NCBI GenBank assembly: GCA_947501845.1
Contig: CANMXP010000006.1
Coordinates: 172,372 to 236,371 of the forward strand
Length of the DNA stretch: 64,000 nt
DNA from: an uncultured Flavobacteriaceae bacterium
Lineage (GTDB): Bacteria > Bacteroidota > Bacteroidia > Flavobacteriales > Flavobacteriaceae
Reading direction: 5' to 3'
Made by a program: the position numbers and the translations under genes
Shown: piece after piece, positions 45,320-53,602 of the stretch
How positions within the stretch are numbered: the first letter of the stretch is position 1
Layout of the letters: each line of letters opens with the position of its first letter
Notes under the pieces: model-generated
Databases searched by the model: none
The model's input: the letters and a program-made list of their open reading frames with translations, nothing else
Told to the model about the DNA's origin: nothing

Positions 45320-46236
45320 GATACTAGCTCTTTTTTAAAGTATTTTGAAAGAACTTCTATCTGATAATTTAATTCTTTTTTATCTAATTCGTCTAATTCT
45401 GGAAGTGGTGCTCTTACTATTGAATTTTTAAAAATACCTCTCAGCGTAAATACGTATTTGGTTAAACGCATTCTATAAACTGCTTGTATTATAAGCAAGG
45501 GTAATGAGTCTCTATAAATTGTCCTCGCTGTTTCTATATCTCCTTTTTTATAAGCATTCCAGATTGCTACATGAAGATCAGTGATTTCGGCAGCTGGCAT
45601 AGCCGCAACTGCACCTCTATTCATTTCATCAATAACATATCTGGCTCCGCCTCCGCCTATAACTCCTATTAAGTGTGATGGAGCGTTTTTAATAAGTTTG
45701 CTAATCTTAGAACCAGAAGGAAGTGTTTCTTCCTTAACATATTTTATTTGTTTCACCTCTTGTGCTATTTCACAAATAGCCTCTGGCTCTAGACCTGCTC
45801 CAATAGGCTTTGGTGCATTTTGAAGAATAATATCAATATTTGGGGCTATTTCTGCAATTTTCTTAATAAAATTAGTAGCTCCTATTGTATCATCTGCAAA
45901 TTGCTTTGGCACTAAAATCATAACTGCATGAACTCCAAATTGCTCAGATTTTAATATATTTTCTCCAATTTCTTCAGCAGTACCTTTTCCTCCTCCACAA
46001 ATTATAGGTAGCCTTCCTTTATTTACATCATAGATTGCTTCTAATAAAATTAGGCGTTCTTCTGCACTTAGGTAATCATACTCACTTGCAACTCCAGGGA
46101 ATACTAATGCACTAGCACCAGACTCAATACAAAAAGAACTTACTTTTTTTATTGCATCAATGTCTACCGACATATCTTCCTTAAAAGGTGTAGGTATAAC
46201 AGGCAAAATACCTTTTAGTTGGGGTTTAGTCTCCAT
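45316..46236 (-). CDS. dihydrodipicolinate synthase/N-acetylneuraminate lyase family protein
   Basis: A (beta/alpha)8-barrel of about 306 residues, from METKPQLKGILPVIPTPF; an ATG nine bases upstream is possible. The Schiff-base lysine is Lys171 (numbered from the upstream ATG) in IKYVKEETLPSG. The catalytic Tyr of the YNxP motif is replaced: the strand reads IILQNAPKPIG, with Gln at that place. Members of this family cleave or dehydrate 2-keto-3-deoxy sugar acids. Coupled to the enolase-superfamily gene by a four-base overlap, it is a good candidate for the next step on the same sugar acid. Substrate and aldolase versus dehydratase activity are not determined. Confidence 0.85.
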   Translation of the reverse strand: METKPQLKGILPVIPTPFKEDMSVDIDAIKKVSSFCIESGASALVFPGVASEYDYLSAEERLILLEAIYDVNKGRLPIICGGGKGTAEEIGENILKSEQFGVHAVMILVPKQFADDTIGATNFIKKIAEIAPNIDIILQNAPKPIGAGLEPEAICEIAQEVKQIKYVKEETLPSGSKISKLIKNAPSHLIGVIGGGGARYVIDEMNRGAVAAMPAAEITDLHVAIWNAYKKGDIETARTIYRDSLPLLIIQAVYRMRLTKYVFTLRGIFKNSIVRAPLPELDELDKKELNYQIEVLSKYFKKELVS

Positions 46237-46266
46237 TTTTACCATATTTAAAATTTTAATTTATTT

Positions 46267-48012
46267 TTAGTTTTTAAGTTTATTATTTACACCCCAATTA
46301 GCATAAACTTCTTTAAGTTGTTTATAGGCTTCTTTTTTATTTCTTTTCTCATCTACTATTCCCCATTCTCTAAATCCAGATTCTGGCGTACCGCGATAGT
46401 TACTACGATAATCATTATAGCTCCAAACAGATACACCCGTTACATATGGCAAATCTTTTAGTTCTTTTAAATACCCAACAAGCCTATCTGTTAATTTTCC
46501 TTCAGGTGCTGGTCCAATTTGCCCAATACCAATTTCAGAAATAAAAATTGGCTTTCCTGGAAATTTATCATGTGTTATTTTAGTAAGATCTACTGCACTA
46601 CCATAAGAATTCATAGAAATAAAATCTACTTTTTCATAAGGTTCGCTTCCTATTTCTCCTTTTCTGTACGTGGTAATAGTAACATATGTTTTTAATCTTG
46701 AAGGATCCAATTCCTCAACATAATCTAACATGGAATTTGCATAATCGTATTGATTTTTGGTCATCTTTTTTTCTGGCCATGTTGCTGAAATTGAATCATT
46801 CTCTCGTAACTCATTACCGACACTCCAAGCAACCACAGATGGATGATTATAGTCACGCTCTATCATTTCTTTCATCCATTTTTTGGTTAGAGGGTTATCA
46901 GGAAACGTTTGTGGATCATCGTCTCCCCAAACTGGAATTTCTTCTACTAATAAAAAGCCAATACTATCACACACTTTTAGTAAGTTTTTTGAGAGTGGCG
47001 CATGCATTAAACGTGAAAAATTACATCCTAAAGATTTAATATCTAACATATCTCTTAATACTAAATCACCTGGTTCTGTATTACCATAATCTGGATGGTC
47101 ATGAACACGATTAATGCCATTCATTCTTACAGCCTCATTATTTAGAAAGAATTGCTCTCCACGAACTTCAAATTTTCTAATTCCGAATTTATCTGAAGCT
47201 GTGTCAACATCATTATTATTAATAGAAATTGTACTATTTAATTCATAAAGATTAGGAGAATCAAAATGCCATAGTTCTATATCTGAAAGCGGTTTTTTAA
47301 ACTTTACATACGAAACTGAGGTTGAAGCTTTTTCAATCATTAAAGACACTGAATCTTTATGGATACCTTCAATTTCTGAATATATTTTAGCCGAAGCCGA
47401 TGTATTTCCATTATTTTCAATTTTATATTTAATTGTAAAATCAACTACATTTTTCTCAAAATCGGGTATTGATGTAATGTGCTGATACACCATTCTAACA
47501 TCTTGGTTAGCTATTAAAGATACATTTCTACTTATACCTCCCCATGCCCACCAAGCACCACGTTTATAGGTGTTATCTGCCATAACTACAACAGAGTTTT
47601 CTTTATTAAAATCAACTTTATCGGTTATATTAAACTCAAATGGTGTGTAGCCCCCAATATGGTCTCCCAATAATTCTCCATTTAACCAAACTTTAGTAGT
47701 TTCATAAACAGCATCAAACTTTAATCTAACTTGTTTAGCTTTCCAGTTTTTTGGTAGGCTGAATGTTTTTTGATAATAGCCTTTCCCTACATATTCTGAA
47801 TAACGCTCACGGGTATCCCAATTCCCTGGTACTTTTATAGTGTCCCATTGACTAAATGTTTCTAAAAGCACTTCTTTTTCATCTATTTCATTAGAAGCTA
47901 AGAATTGCCATGTACCATTAAGTGAAATTTGACCTAATTCTTCTTTTTGTATATCTTTATTACATGCATAACATGTTATTAGAATTACAAATAAGTAAAA
48001 TATATTCTTCAT
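46267..48012 (-). CDS. GH2 family beta-galactosidase-like lipoprotein
   Basis: A 581-residue lipoprotein (LITCYACNKD). It has the three-part GH2 layout: N-terminal sugar-binding jelly roll (SLNGTWQF to about 170, including WDTIKVPGNWDTR), an Ig-like domain (about 175-280) and the TIM barrel. The general acid/base is Glu401 in AWSVGNELREND and the nucleophile Glu493 in PIFISEIGIGQ. It is short for GH2, as C-terminal domains are absent. It should act in the periplasm or at the outer membrane on beta-linked galactose or a related sugar. It lies four bases after the propeller hydrolase gene in the operon. Confidence 0.9.
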   Translation of the reverse strand: MKNIFYLFVILITCYACNKDIQKEELGQISLNGTWQFLASNEIDEKEVLLETFSQWDTIKVPGNWDTRERYSEYVGKGYYQKTFSLPKNWKAKQVRLKFDAVYETTKVWLNGELLGDHIGGYTPFEFNITDKVDFNKENSVVVMADNTYKRGAWWAWGGISRNVSLIANQDVRMVYQHITSIPDFEKNVVDFTIKYKIENNGNTSASAKIYSEIEGIHKDSVSLMIEKASTSVSYVKFKKPLSDIELWHFDSPNLYELNSTISINNNDVDTASDKFGIRKFEVRGEQFFLNNEAVRMNGINRVHDHPDYGNTEPGDLVLRDMLDIKSLGCNFSRLMHAPLSKNLLKVCDSIGFLLVEEIPVWGDDDPQTFPDNPLTKKWMKEMIERDYNHPSVVAWSVGNELRENDSISATWPEKKMTKNQYDYANSMLDYVEELDPSRLKTYVTITTYRKGEIGSEPYEKVDFISMNSYGSAVDLTKITHDKFPGKPIFISEIGIGQIGPAPEGKLTDRLVGYLKELKDLPYVTGVSVWSYNDYRSNYRGTPESGFREWGIVDEKRNKKEAYKQLKEVYANWGVNNKLKN

Positions 48013-48016
48013 GTTT

Positions 48017-49159
48017 TTAGTTTTTATACTTTGTTATTTTTAATGGTATTTGGATATTAAATGAATGACGAATATTATTCATATCAATAGAATCTGCTGC
48101 ACACAAAAGCGCTACTGGTTCTCCATCCTCCATAAATACTTGCGGACGTTCTAGGTGGTCAAATTTAATTTTCCTACCATCTGTAAAAATTACTGTTCTA
48201 TCAGATATTTCAAAATGTTTGGCTTGATTCCAATTAATACCATCTTCAGAATCGTAATGTACCAATGAAAACACGCTACTTTTCCCTTCATGATTCATAC
48301 GTTTTACAATAGCTCGGTATTTTCCATCTTGGTACCATATATAAGGATCTTCAGCAGGAAAGCGCTCTCCTTCAAAAGTAAAGACAGGGTCTGGGTATTT
48401 TTTAAATGGGCCTGTTGGTGACTCTGCTATGGCTACCATATGCACAACGGGGCCTCCGGCAGGTAGCTTAAACTTTTTTCCAACGGCTTTATAAACCATT
48501 AATATTTTACCATCTGCCATTTGACATACAGATGGATTAGAGGTCATTAATGCATCATGAGCTAGCGAATCATTTGCAGTAATATCTAGCACAGGTTTAT
48601 CGAAACGTTTCCATGGTCCGTTGGGGCTATCTGCTACAGCTACGCCTATACGCTGGTTATTTCTATGCTCCCAGTTTATTTTAGCTTTCCCAGGAGTACT
48701 TACCACCTTTTTATCACCAGTATTACCCATATAATACAAGTAATATTTGTCGTTAAATTTGTGTATTGTTGGGTTATGAGTTGTAGCCCCATCCCAAAAT
48801 TTTTTTCCACGATCTGGCAAAGCCACACCCTTGTGGGTAAAAGGTCCAAAAGGAGATTTTGAAGTTGCATGTGCTATTACAGAGTAATTTACCCATTCCC
48901 ACCCTATTTCTTTTGGCCATACAGAATAGAGCATATGGTATAAACCTTCTTCTTCTCCTTTTACTATAGAACCACCCCAAATACTTAGAGTATCATTTAC
49001 AAAAACTGATTTAGGAGATACTTTTCCTAATTCAATCTGATAGTCTATAACTTCTTCTTTCACATTGTTCAACGCCACTTTTTTGTCCTTTTTGCCAGAA
49101 CAAACTATCAACACAATTACTAAAAGAAGTGGTAATGAAAGTTTATGCATAATTTTCAT
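48017..49159 (-). CDS. five-bladed propeller glycoside hydrolase-like lipoprotein (GH43/GH117-like fold)
   Basis: A 380-residue lipoprotein (IVLIVCSGKKDK). Blade repeats are seen in HNPTIHKFNDKYYLYYMGN, SNPSVCQMADGKILMVYK and EDPYIWYQDGKYRAIVK, each followed by a DSPxGPW-type turn (ADSPNGPWKRF, AESPTGPFKKY). This is the propeller of GH43, GH117 and relatives, but I cannot match it to a defined family, and the GH117 RDPS/HDPQP/GHETT set is absent. It sits between the GH16 and second GH2 genes with gaps of 13 and 4 bases, so it should act on the same glycan. Confidence 0.75.
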   Translation of the reverse strand: MKIMHKLSLPLLLVIVLIVCSGKKDKKVALNNVKEEVIDYQIELGKVSPKSVFVNDTLSIWGGSIVKGEEEGLYHMLYSVWPKEIGWEWVNYSVIAHATSKSPFGPFTHKGVALPDRGKKFWDGATTHNPTIHKFNDKYYLYYMGNTGDKKVVSTPGKAKINWEHRNNQRIGVAVADSPNGPWKRFDKPVLDITANDSLAHDALMTSNPSVCQMADGKILMVYKAVGKKFKLPAGGPVVHMVAIAESPTGPFKKYPDPVFTFEGERFPAEDPYIWYQDGKYRAIVKRMNHEGKSSVFSLVHYDSEDGINWNQAKHFEISDRTVIFTDGRKIKFDHLERPQVFMEDGEPVALLCAADSIDMNNIRHSFNIQIPLKITKYKN

Positions 49160-49172
49160 TTAGTTTGTTATT

Positions 49173-50453
49173 CTATTTTTTCGGTTTATAATATCTAACG
49201 TAGTCTATTTTCATGCTTTTCCCATCTAAATCGTCAGTCACTGGACCTGCATATGCTTGTTTTAATAAAGCCAGACTCAATAAAATATTGGTTTTACTGA
49301 AACATACCTTATTTCTTACTTTTCGATATAATTTCCCATCAAAATAAAATTTAAAATAATCTTCATCCCATTCTAGTCCATAAGTATGATACTCCTCTCC
49401 AAAGTTTGATGTTTTTGATACATTGTATTCATAAATATCCTTCCAAGAATTGTTGTCCCAAATCTGTATTTTATAATCTGCAATTAAGTTTCTTCGTAAT
49501 CCATCAGCTTGTAGCCATCCATTTAAAAATTGAATAGCACCAATTGATTGAGGTTCTTCCCATTGAAATTCTATCCATTTTTGACCACTATTACCTTTAG
49601 AAACCCACCTTGTATCCAATTTATCGTCGATTGAAAAATTTGGTTCTGATGCTAAATCTCCCCGATTATTTCCATTGGTATTAATTTTTACACTTTCAAT
49701 ATTAGCAAGGTTAACCTTGTTTTTTTTCAAAGCTATTTCTGCATTTGGTAACACCTTATTGTCTTTAAAAATTCTAAACTCAGTAATTTGAATTGATGAA
49801 GGCGTATTAGATACCAATCTAAGTTTTTTTGTGGATATTTTTTTATTAAGCTTTATTTCATGAACTGGCTGCCCTATAAGTGTATGGTGAATTTGATTAC
49901 TTTCATGAGTAACCCTGCCATTAGGGGCAATTTCTGTATCTGTCCAATTGTGAATGTTAGTGTTTATTAAATTAGGAAAATGACCTTCGTTAATATCTAC
50001 TTCACAAGCTTTTTCTCCTTCGGGCAATTTAAATTTGGGCCATAGCCAAAAGGAATTGTTAGCGCCATAACTTGCCACATACTTATATCTTGCTTCAAAA
50101 TAACCATAACCAAAGGTTTCCTTTGTCCAAATATTTCCACAGGTCCAATCTTCCGCTCCTTTTTGCTCTTTTTTAACTTTCAATTTTAGTACACCATCCT
50201 TAACTTCAGCATTTTCCCTCCATCTACTGCAAATAACGAAATCTCCTGTTGGTCCATTTTGGGATACCCATTTGTCTTCTAGATCTTCGTCAGCATAATC
50301 AAATTCGTCTTGCCAAACCAACCTCCAACTGCCAAGATTTAACGTTTCATAACTGTCTAAAATAGCTTTTTGACTTTTAGATTCTTGTTGCCCAAACAAT
50401 GACAATACCATTGAAAGATTTATAGCAACAATATATATTCTCATTTTTTTCAT
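49173..50453 (-). CDS. GH16 family endo-hydrolase with an inserted F5/8-type carbohydrate-binding domain
   Basis: The ATG at 50453 (MKKMRIYIVAI) overlaps the stop of the upstream GH2 gene (TAATG) and starts a signal peptide ending near FGQQ; the longer frame to 50480 is less likely. Counting from the longer frame, the GH16 catalytic motif is Glu160-Asp162-Glu165 in EVDINEGHFPN, the ExDxxE form found in agarases, carrageenases and porphyranases. Residues of about 200-360 are an inserted discoidin-like domain (KKLRLVSNTPSSIQITEFRI, SIDDKLDTRWVSK, WIEFQWEEPQSIGAIQF). The GH16 fold then resumes with EEYHTYGLEWDEDYFKFYFD. It probably cuts the algal galactan backbone. Exact polymer unknown. Confidence 0.87.
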   Translation of the reverse strand: MKKMRIYIVAINLSMVLSLFGQQESKSQKAILDSYETLNLGSWRLVWQDEFDYADEDLEDKWVSQNGPTGDFVICSRWRENAEVKDGVLKLKVKKEQKGAEDWTCGNIWTKETFGYGYFEARYKYVASYGANNSFWLWPKFKLPEGEKACEVDINEGHFPNLINTNIHNWTDTEIAPNGRVTHESNQIHHTLIGQPVHEIKLNKKISTKKLRLVSNTPSSIQITEFRIFKDNKVLPNAEIALKKNKVNLANIESVKINTNGNNRGDLASEPNFSIDDKLDTRWVSKGNSGQKWIEFQWEEPQSIGAIQFLNGWLQADGLRRNLIADYKIQIWDNNSWKDIYEYNVSKTSNFGEEYHTYGLEWDEDYFKFYFDGKLYRKVRNKVCFSKTNILLSLALLKQAYAGPVTDDLDGKSMKIDYVRYYKPKK

Positions 50454-53400
50454 TAATTTACTTTTATAATTTCTGACCAATTACTTTCCTGAGAATTGTA
50501 AGCTCTTTTTATTTTTAGAAAGATTTCTTCTTCATGTTTTAAATCAATAGACATCATGCCCCTAACATTTGAGGTAAAACTTTTATCCAAATTATCTTTT
50601 GAAGTGCCATACTGAACTGTGTAATTCCCATCTTCAAAATCACTAGAATAACCAACCACTAATTTGTTGTCTGCAATGAACGCTTCCCAAATTATTGGAG
50701 GTAAAGGGTTTCCGTTTGGCGTTGCTTGTTTTGATTCGGAAGGGTTACTTTCTCCCTTGTCGTTTAGTGCGAGCAGCCTAAAATTATAGACTTTTCCATT
50801 AGTTAAACCGTCAATATCAATAAAGTTTGTTATTGTTTTTTCTGACATGACTTCCTCATATTTATCATTTAAATAAGACACAAAATATTCGGTGGCATTA
50901 GGCACTTTATCAAAAAGAATTCTCGCTGAATTATTTCCCGAAATTATATCTGAAATTTGAGGCGTAATCGCATTTTTAAAAGATACCGTTTTGGTAAGCC
51001 TTGAATAATTAGTAGGTGTTACAAGATTTATTGCAATATCCAAAGGTTTTTCGGGAAGTGCTTCCCAAGAAATGTCATCCCGCCAAAAGTTGTCTTCGGG
51101 GGCAAGTGCTGGTAATTGAATGGCATTTTGATAGATGACTTCTCCTTTATTATTTTTAAATGCATATTCCAATCGATATCCGTTTATTGAATAACTTGGA
51201 TAATCGCTTCTCGATTTCATTTTAATACTGACCACCGCGGTGTTATTAGTGAAATCAATATTTGATATTGCAATATTATGAATAGGTGCATGTTCCTTTT
51301 TAAGGCGATTGAAAAGTCTTCTTTTTTCTCGCCATGAGGTGATCACTCCCCAAATCCTATTTTCTTCAGCTGTTGTTCCAGCGTAGCCACTTCGGTAATC
51401 GTTAAACGTCCACATTGAGGTACCGATTACAAATTCATTTTTATTCCTAAAATGGTTCATCCATTCTGAAAAAATTTCTTTGTCGGCATTGGGTGATGTG
51501 GTTTGAAAAGAATCAAAACCATATTCTGAGATAAATATGGGTTTATCAGGCCATTTAGTTCGCAACGTATTTAAGATTTCTTGCGGTTGCCCTTGCCATC
51601 GATACATGTTGTGCATGATTATATCCACATAAGTATTAGGATCTGTCTCTGGAGTATACGCATCTTTTTGCCCAGAATTACTTACACAAGTCACTAACCT
51701 ATAAGGGTCTAATTCTTTTACATACTTAATGGCTTCTCTACCATAATCAAAGTGATTGTTCAATTCATTACCCACGCTCCAGCCAATAATACTTGGGTGA
51801 TTGATGTCTCGTTCAATCATGCCTTTTAACCAATATTTGGCTAACAAATAGTTCTTATCGCCTTCTGTAGATTTAGACACTTTTACATAGGGTTCGTCTA
51901 AATTTAGGATTTCAGCTTTTGGATTGTTAAGATATTCCTGTTTATTCTCTAATGCTGATAAAGGCTTGTAATTTGCTCTAAATTCATCATTGTCCAAGTT
52001 TCTTACATTAACTTCTTCAAACAATAAAATTCCTTTTTTATCGCATAAATCAAACAATCTCTTATTTTGAGTTCCGTGCATAATTCTCATAAAATTAGCA
52101 CCTGCTTCTTTCATCAAATCTACATCCTCTTCTAAAACTTCTAATGGTTCAGATGATCCCCAAAATCGGCTTTCACTTACTCTATTAAATCCTGCCAATC
52201 TTACTGGTTCTCCGTTTAAAATTAAGTTGGATTTTGTGAGTTCTACTTTTCTAATTCCGAAGTTATCTTCCCTAGCATCTAAAGTTGATTCACTCTCCGA
52301 GATTACAGTTTTAATTTGATATAATTTAGGGTTGTCAAAATGCCATAATTCCACTATATCATCAGTCAATTTACTAGTCAAATTGATTTCTTTACTTGAA
52401 TTTGCATTAATTGTTATTTCACCATTAATGGTTGCAATTTCTAAATCATTGATCACTTTTGCATTGACTTGAATAGTCCTTTTTTCAGGTGAATTATTCT
52501 CAATTTTAACTTTAAGATGTAAAGTAGCTTCGCCTGTTTTTAAATTGGGGTCAGCGTGAATGTATTGATAATCAATGCGAACATCTTTCTTTTTTGATAA
52601 GGTTACATCTCTAATAATTCCTCCCCAATTCCAAGTTGCACCCACAATGGCTGAATTGTCTGCTTGAACTGCAATTACATTCTCATCACCAAAATTTAAG
52701 ACATCAGTAACATCAAATTCAAAAGGTGTAAAACCTCCTCTGTTAGTGCCAATAAATTTGCCATTCAAATAGATTTTTGATACGTGATACACGCCATCAA
52801 ACTTTAGACTATACCTATTGCCTTTGGTCTCAATCCAACTTTCTGGAAGTTTTACTTTCTTTCTGTACCAGCCAATTCCTGTATAATTTGAAAATTCATT
52901 AAGCATTCCCCAATGACCAGGAACCTTTAAATTATACCAATTAGAATCGTCAAAATTTGATTTAAAAACCTCACTGGGTTCTCTTTTAGCTTGTTCATAT
53001 TTTTCTTTGGTAATGGGTTTAAAAAGCATAGCATCAGCCGCAACAACCCCTTCTGTAATTCCTGTAAGTTCTACGTAATTGGCATCTTCTTTGTTAAACT
53101 CGTAAATTCCTATACTGTACCACTCCCCACAAAAAGTCCTATGGTTTTTGTATGTAGTAGTAATTCCATTGGCGTGCTTAATATTGTACTGTGTTGTAGT
53201 ATGTGATGCAAAAGGAAACATCGTAAAGACTTCGTAAAACCCTGAACTTTTGAATTTTGGTAAAAATCGAAAATAGGAATTATCTTTCTTTACGCCATTT
53301 TCTAAGTTTTTGTTTGGAAAATGATGCTTGAAATAATCCTCTTTATAAAATTTTGAAAAACGAATTCCTTGTTTTGATGAAGGCCATTTTCCTCTTATTT

Positions 53401-53596
53401 CAACATCTGCATCCAAATTATCTATAATGATGTCACCTTCACTCTCTTTGACATTCATATAATTGGCACCCTCGCCATAAATGGTATGAAATTTCCAATT
53501 TCCATTTAATGAAAGTACTTCATTGTTATAAATATCAATGGGTTTCTGACATCCAAAAATGATAAGAGCAATTATAAAGTAAGCTAAATTTTTCAT
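50453..53596 (-). CDS. GH2 family beta-galactosidase-like lipoprotein with golvesin-like and fibronectin III domains
   Basis: A 1047-residue lipoprotein (IALIIFGCQKP). The GH2 jelly roll starts at SLNGNWKF (about 29-36) and is interrupted by a golvesin-type domain at about 55-195 (SSGFYEVFTMFPFASHTTTQ, GEWYSIGIYEF, GVVAADAMLF). It resumes with DDSNWYNLKVPGHWGM. The barrel carries Glu611 in GWSVGNELNNHF (acid/base) and Glu691 in PIFISEYGFDSF (nucleophile). A fibronectin III domain follows at about 870-960 (ARILFDKVPNATEYFVSYLN), then a beta-rich end. It lies six bases after the FAD oxidoreductase gene and is coupled to the GH16 gene by a one-base overlap. Confidence 0.88.
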   Translation of the reverse strand: MKNLAYFIIALIIFGCQKPIDIYNNEVLSLNGNWKFHTIYGEGANYMNVKESEGDIIIDNLDADVEIRGKWPSSKQGIRFSKFYKEDYFKHHFPNKNLENGVKKDNSYFRFLPKFKSSGFYEVFTMFPFASHTTTQYNIKHANGITTTYKNHRTFCGEWYSIGIYEFNKEDANYVELTGITEGVVAADAMLFKPITKEKYEQAKREPSEVFKSNFDDSNWYNLKVPGHWGMLNEFSNYTGIGWYRKKVKLPESWIETKGNRYSLKFDGVYHVSKIYLNGKFIGTNRGGFTPFEFDVTDVLNFGDENVIAVQADNSAIVGATWNWGGIIRDVTLSKKKDVRIDYQYIHADPNLKTGEATLHLKVKIENNSPEKRTIQVNAKVINDLEIATINGEITINANSSKEINLTSKLTDDIVELWHFDNPKLYQIKTVISESESTLDAREDNFGIRKVELTKSNLILNGEPVRLAGFNRVSESRFWGSSEPLEVLEEDVDLMKEAGANFMRIMHGTQNKRLFDLCDKKGILLFEEVNVRNLDNDEFRANYKPLSALENKQEYLNNPKAEILNLDEPYVKVSKSTEGDKNYLLAKYWLKGMIERDINHPSIIGWSVGNELNNHFDYGREAIKYVKELDPYRLVTCVSNSGQKDAYTPETDPNTYVDIIMHNMYRWQGQPQEILNTLRTKWPDKPIFISEYGFDSFQTTSPNADKEIFSEWMNHFRNKNEFVIGTSMWTFNDYRSGYAGTTAEENRIWGVITSWREKRRLFNRLKKEHAPIHNIAISNIDFTNNTAVVSIKMKSRSDYPSYSINGYRLEYAFKNNKGEVIYQNAIQLPALAPEDNFWRDDISWEALPEKPLDIAINLVTPTNYSRLTKTVSFKNAITPQISDIISGNNSARILFDKVPNATEYFVSYLNDKYEEVMSEKTITNFIDIDGLTNGKVYNFRLLALNDKGESNPSESKQATPNGNPLPPIIWEAFIADNKLVVGYSSDFEDGNYTVQYGTSKDNLDKSFTSNVRGMMSIDLKHEEEIFLKIKRAYNSQESNWSEIIKVN

Positions 53597-53602
53597 TTTA
53601 AT

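Noticed and set aside
46686..47089. Plus-strand frames of 68-117 codons within the GH2 gene
   Set aside because: They are antisense to the GH2 barrel, which carries both catalytic Glu residues.
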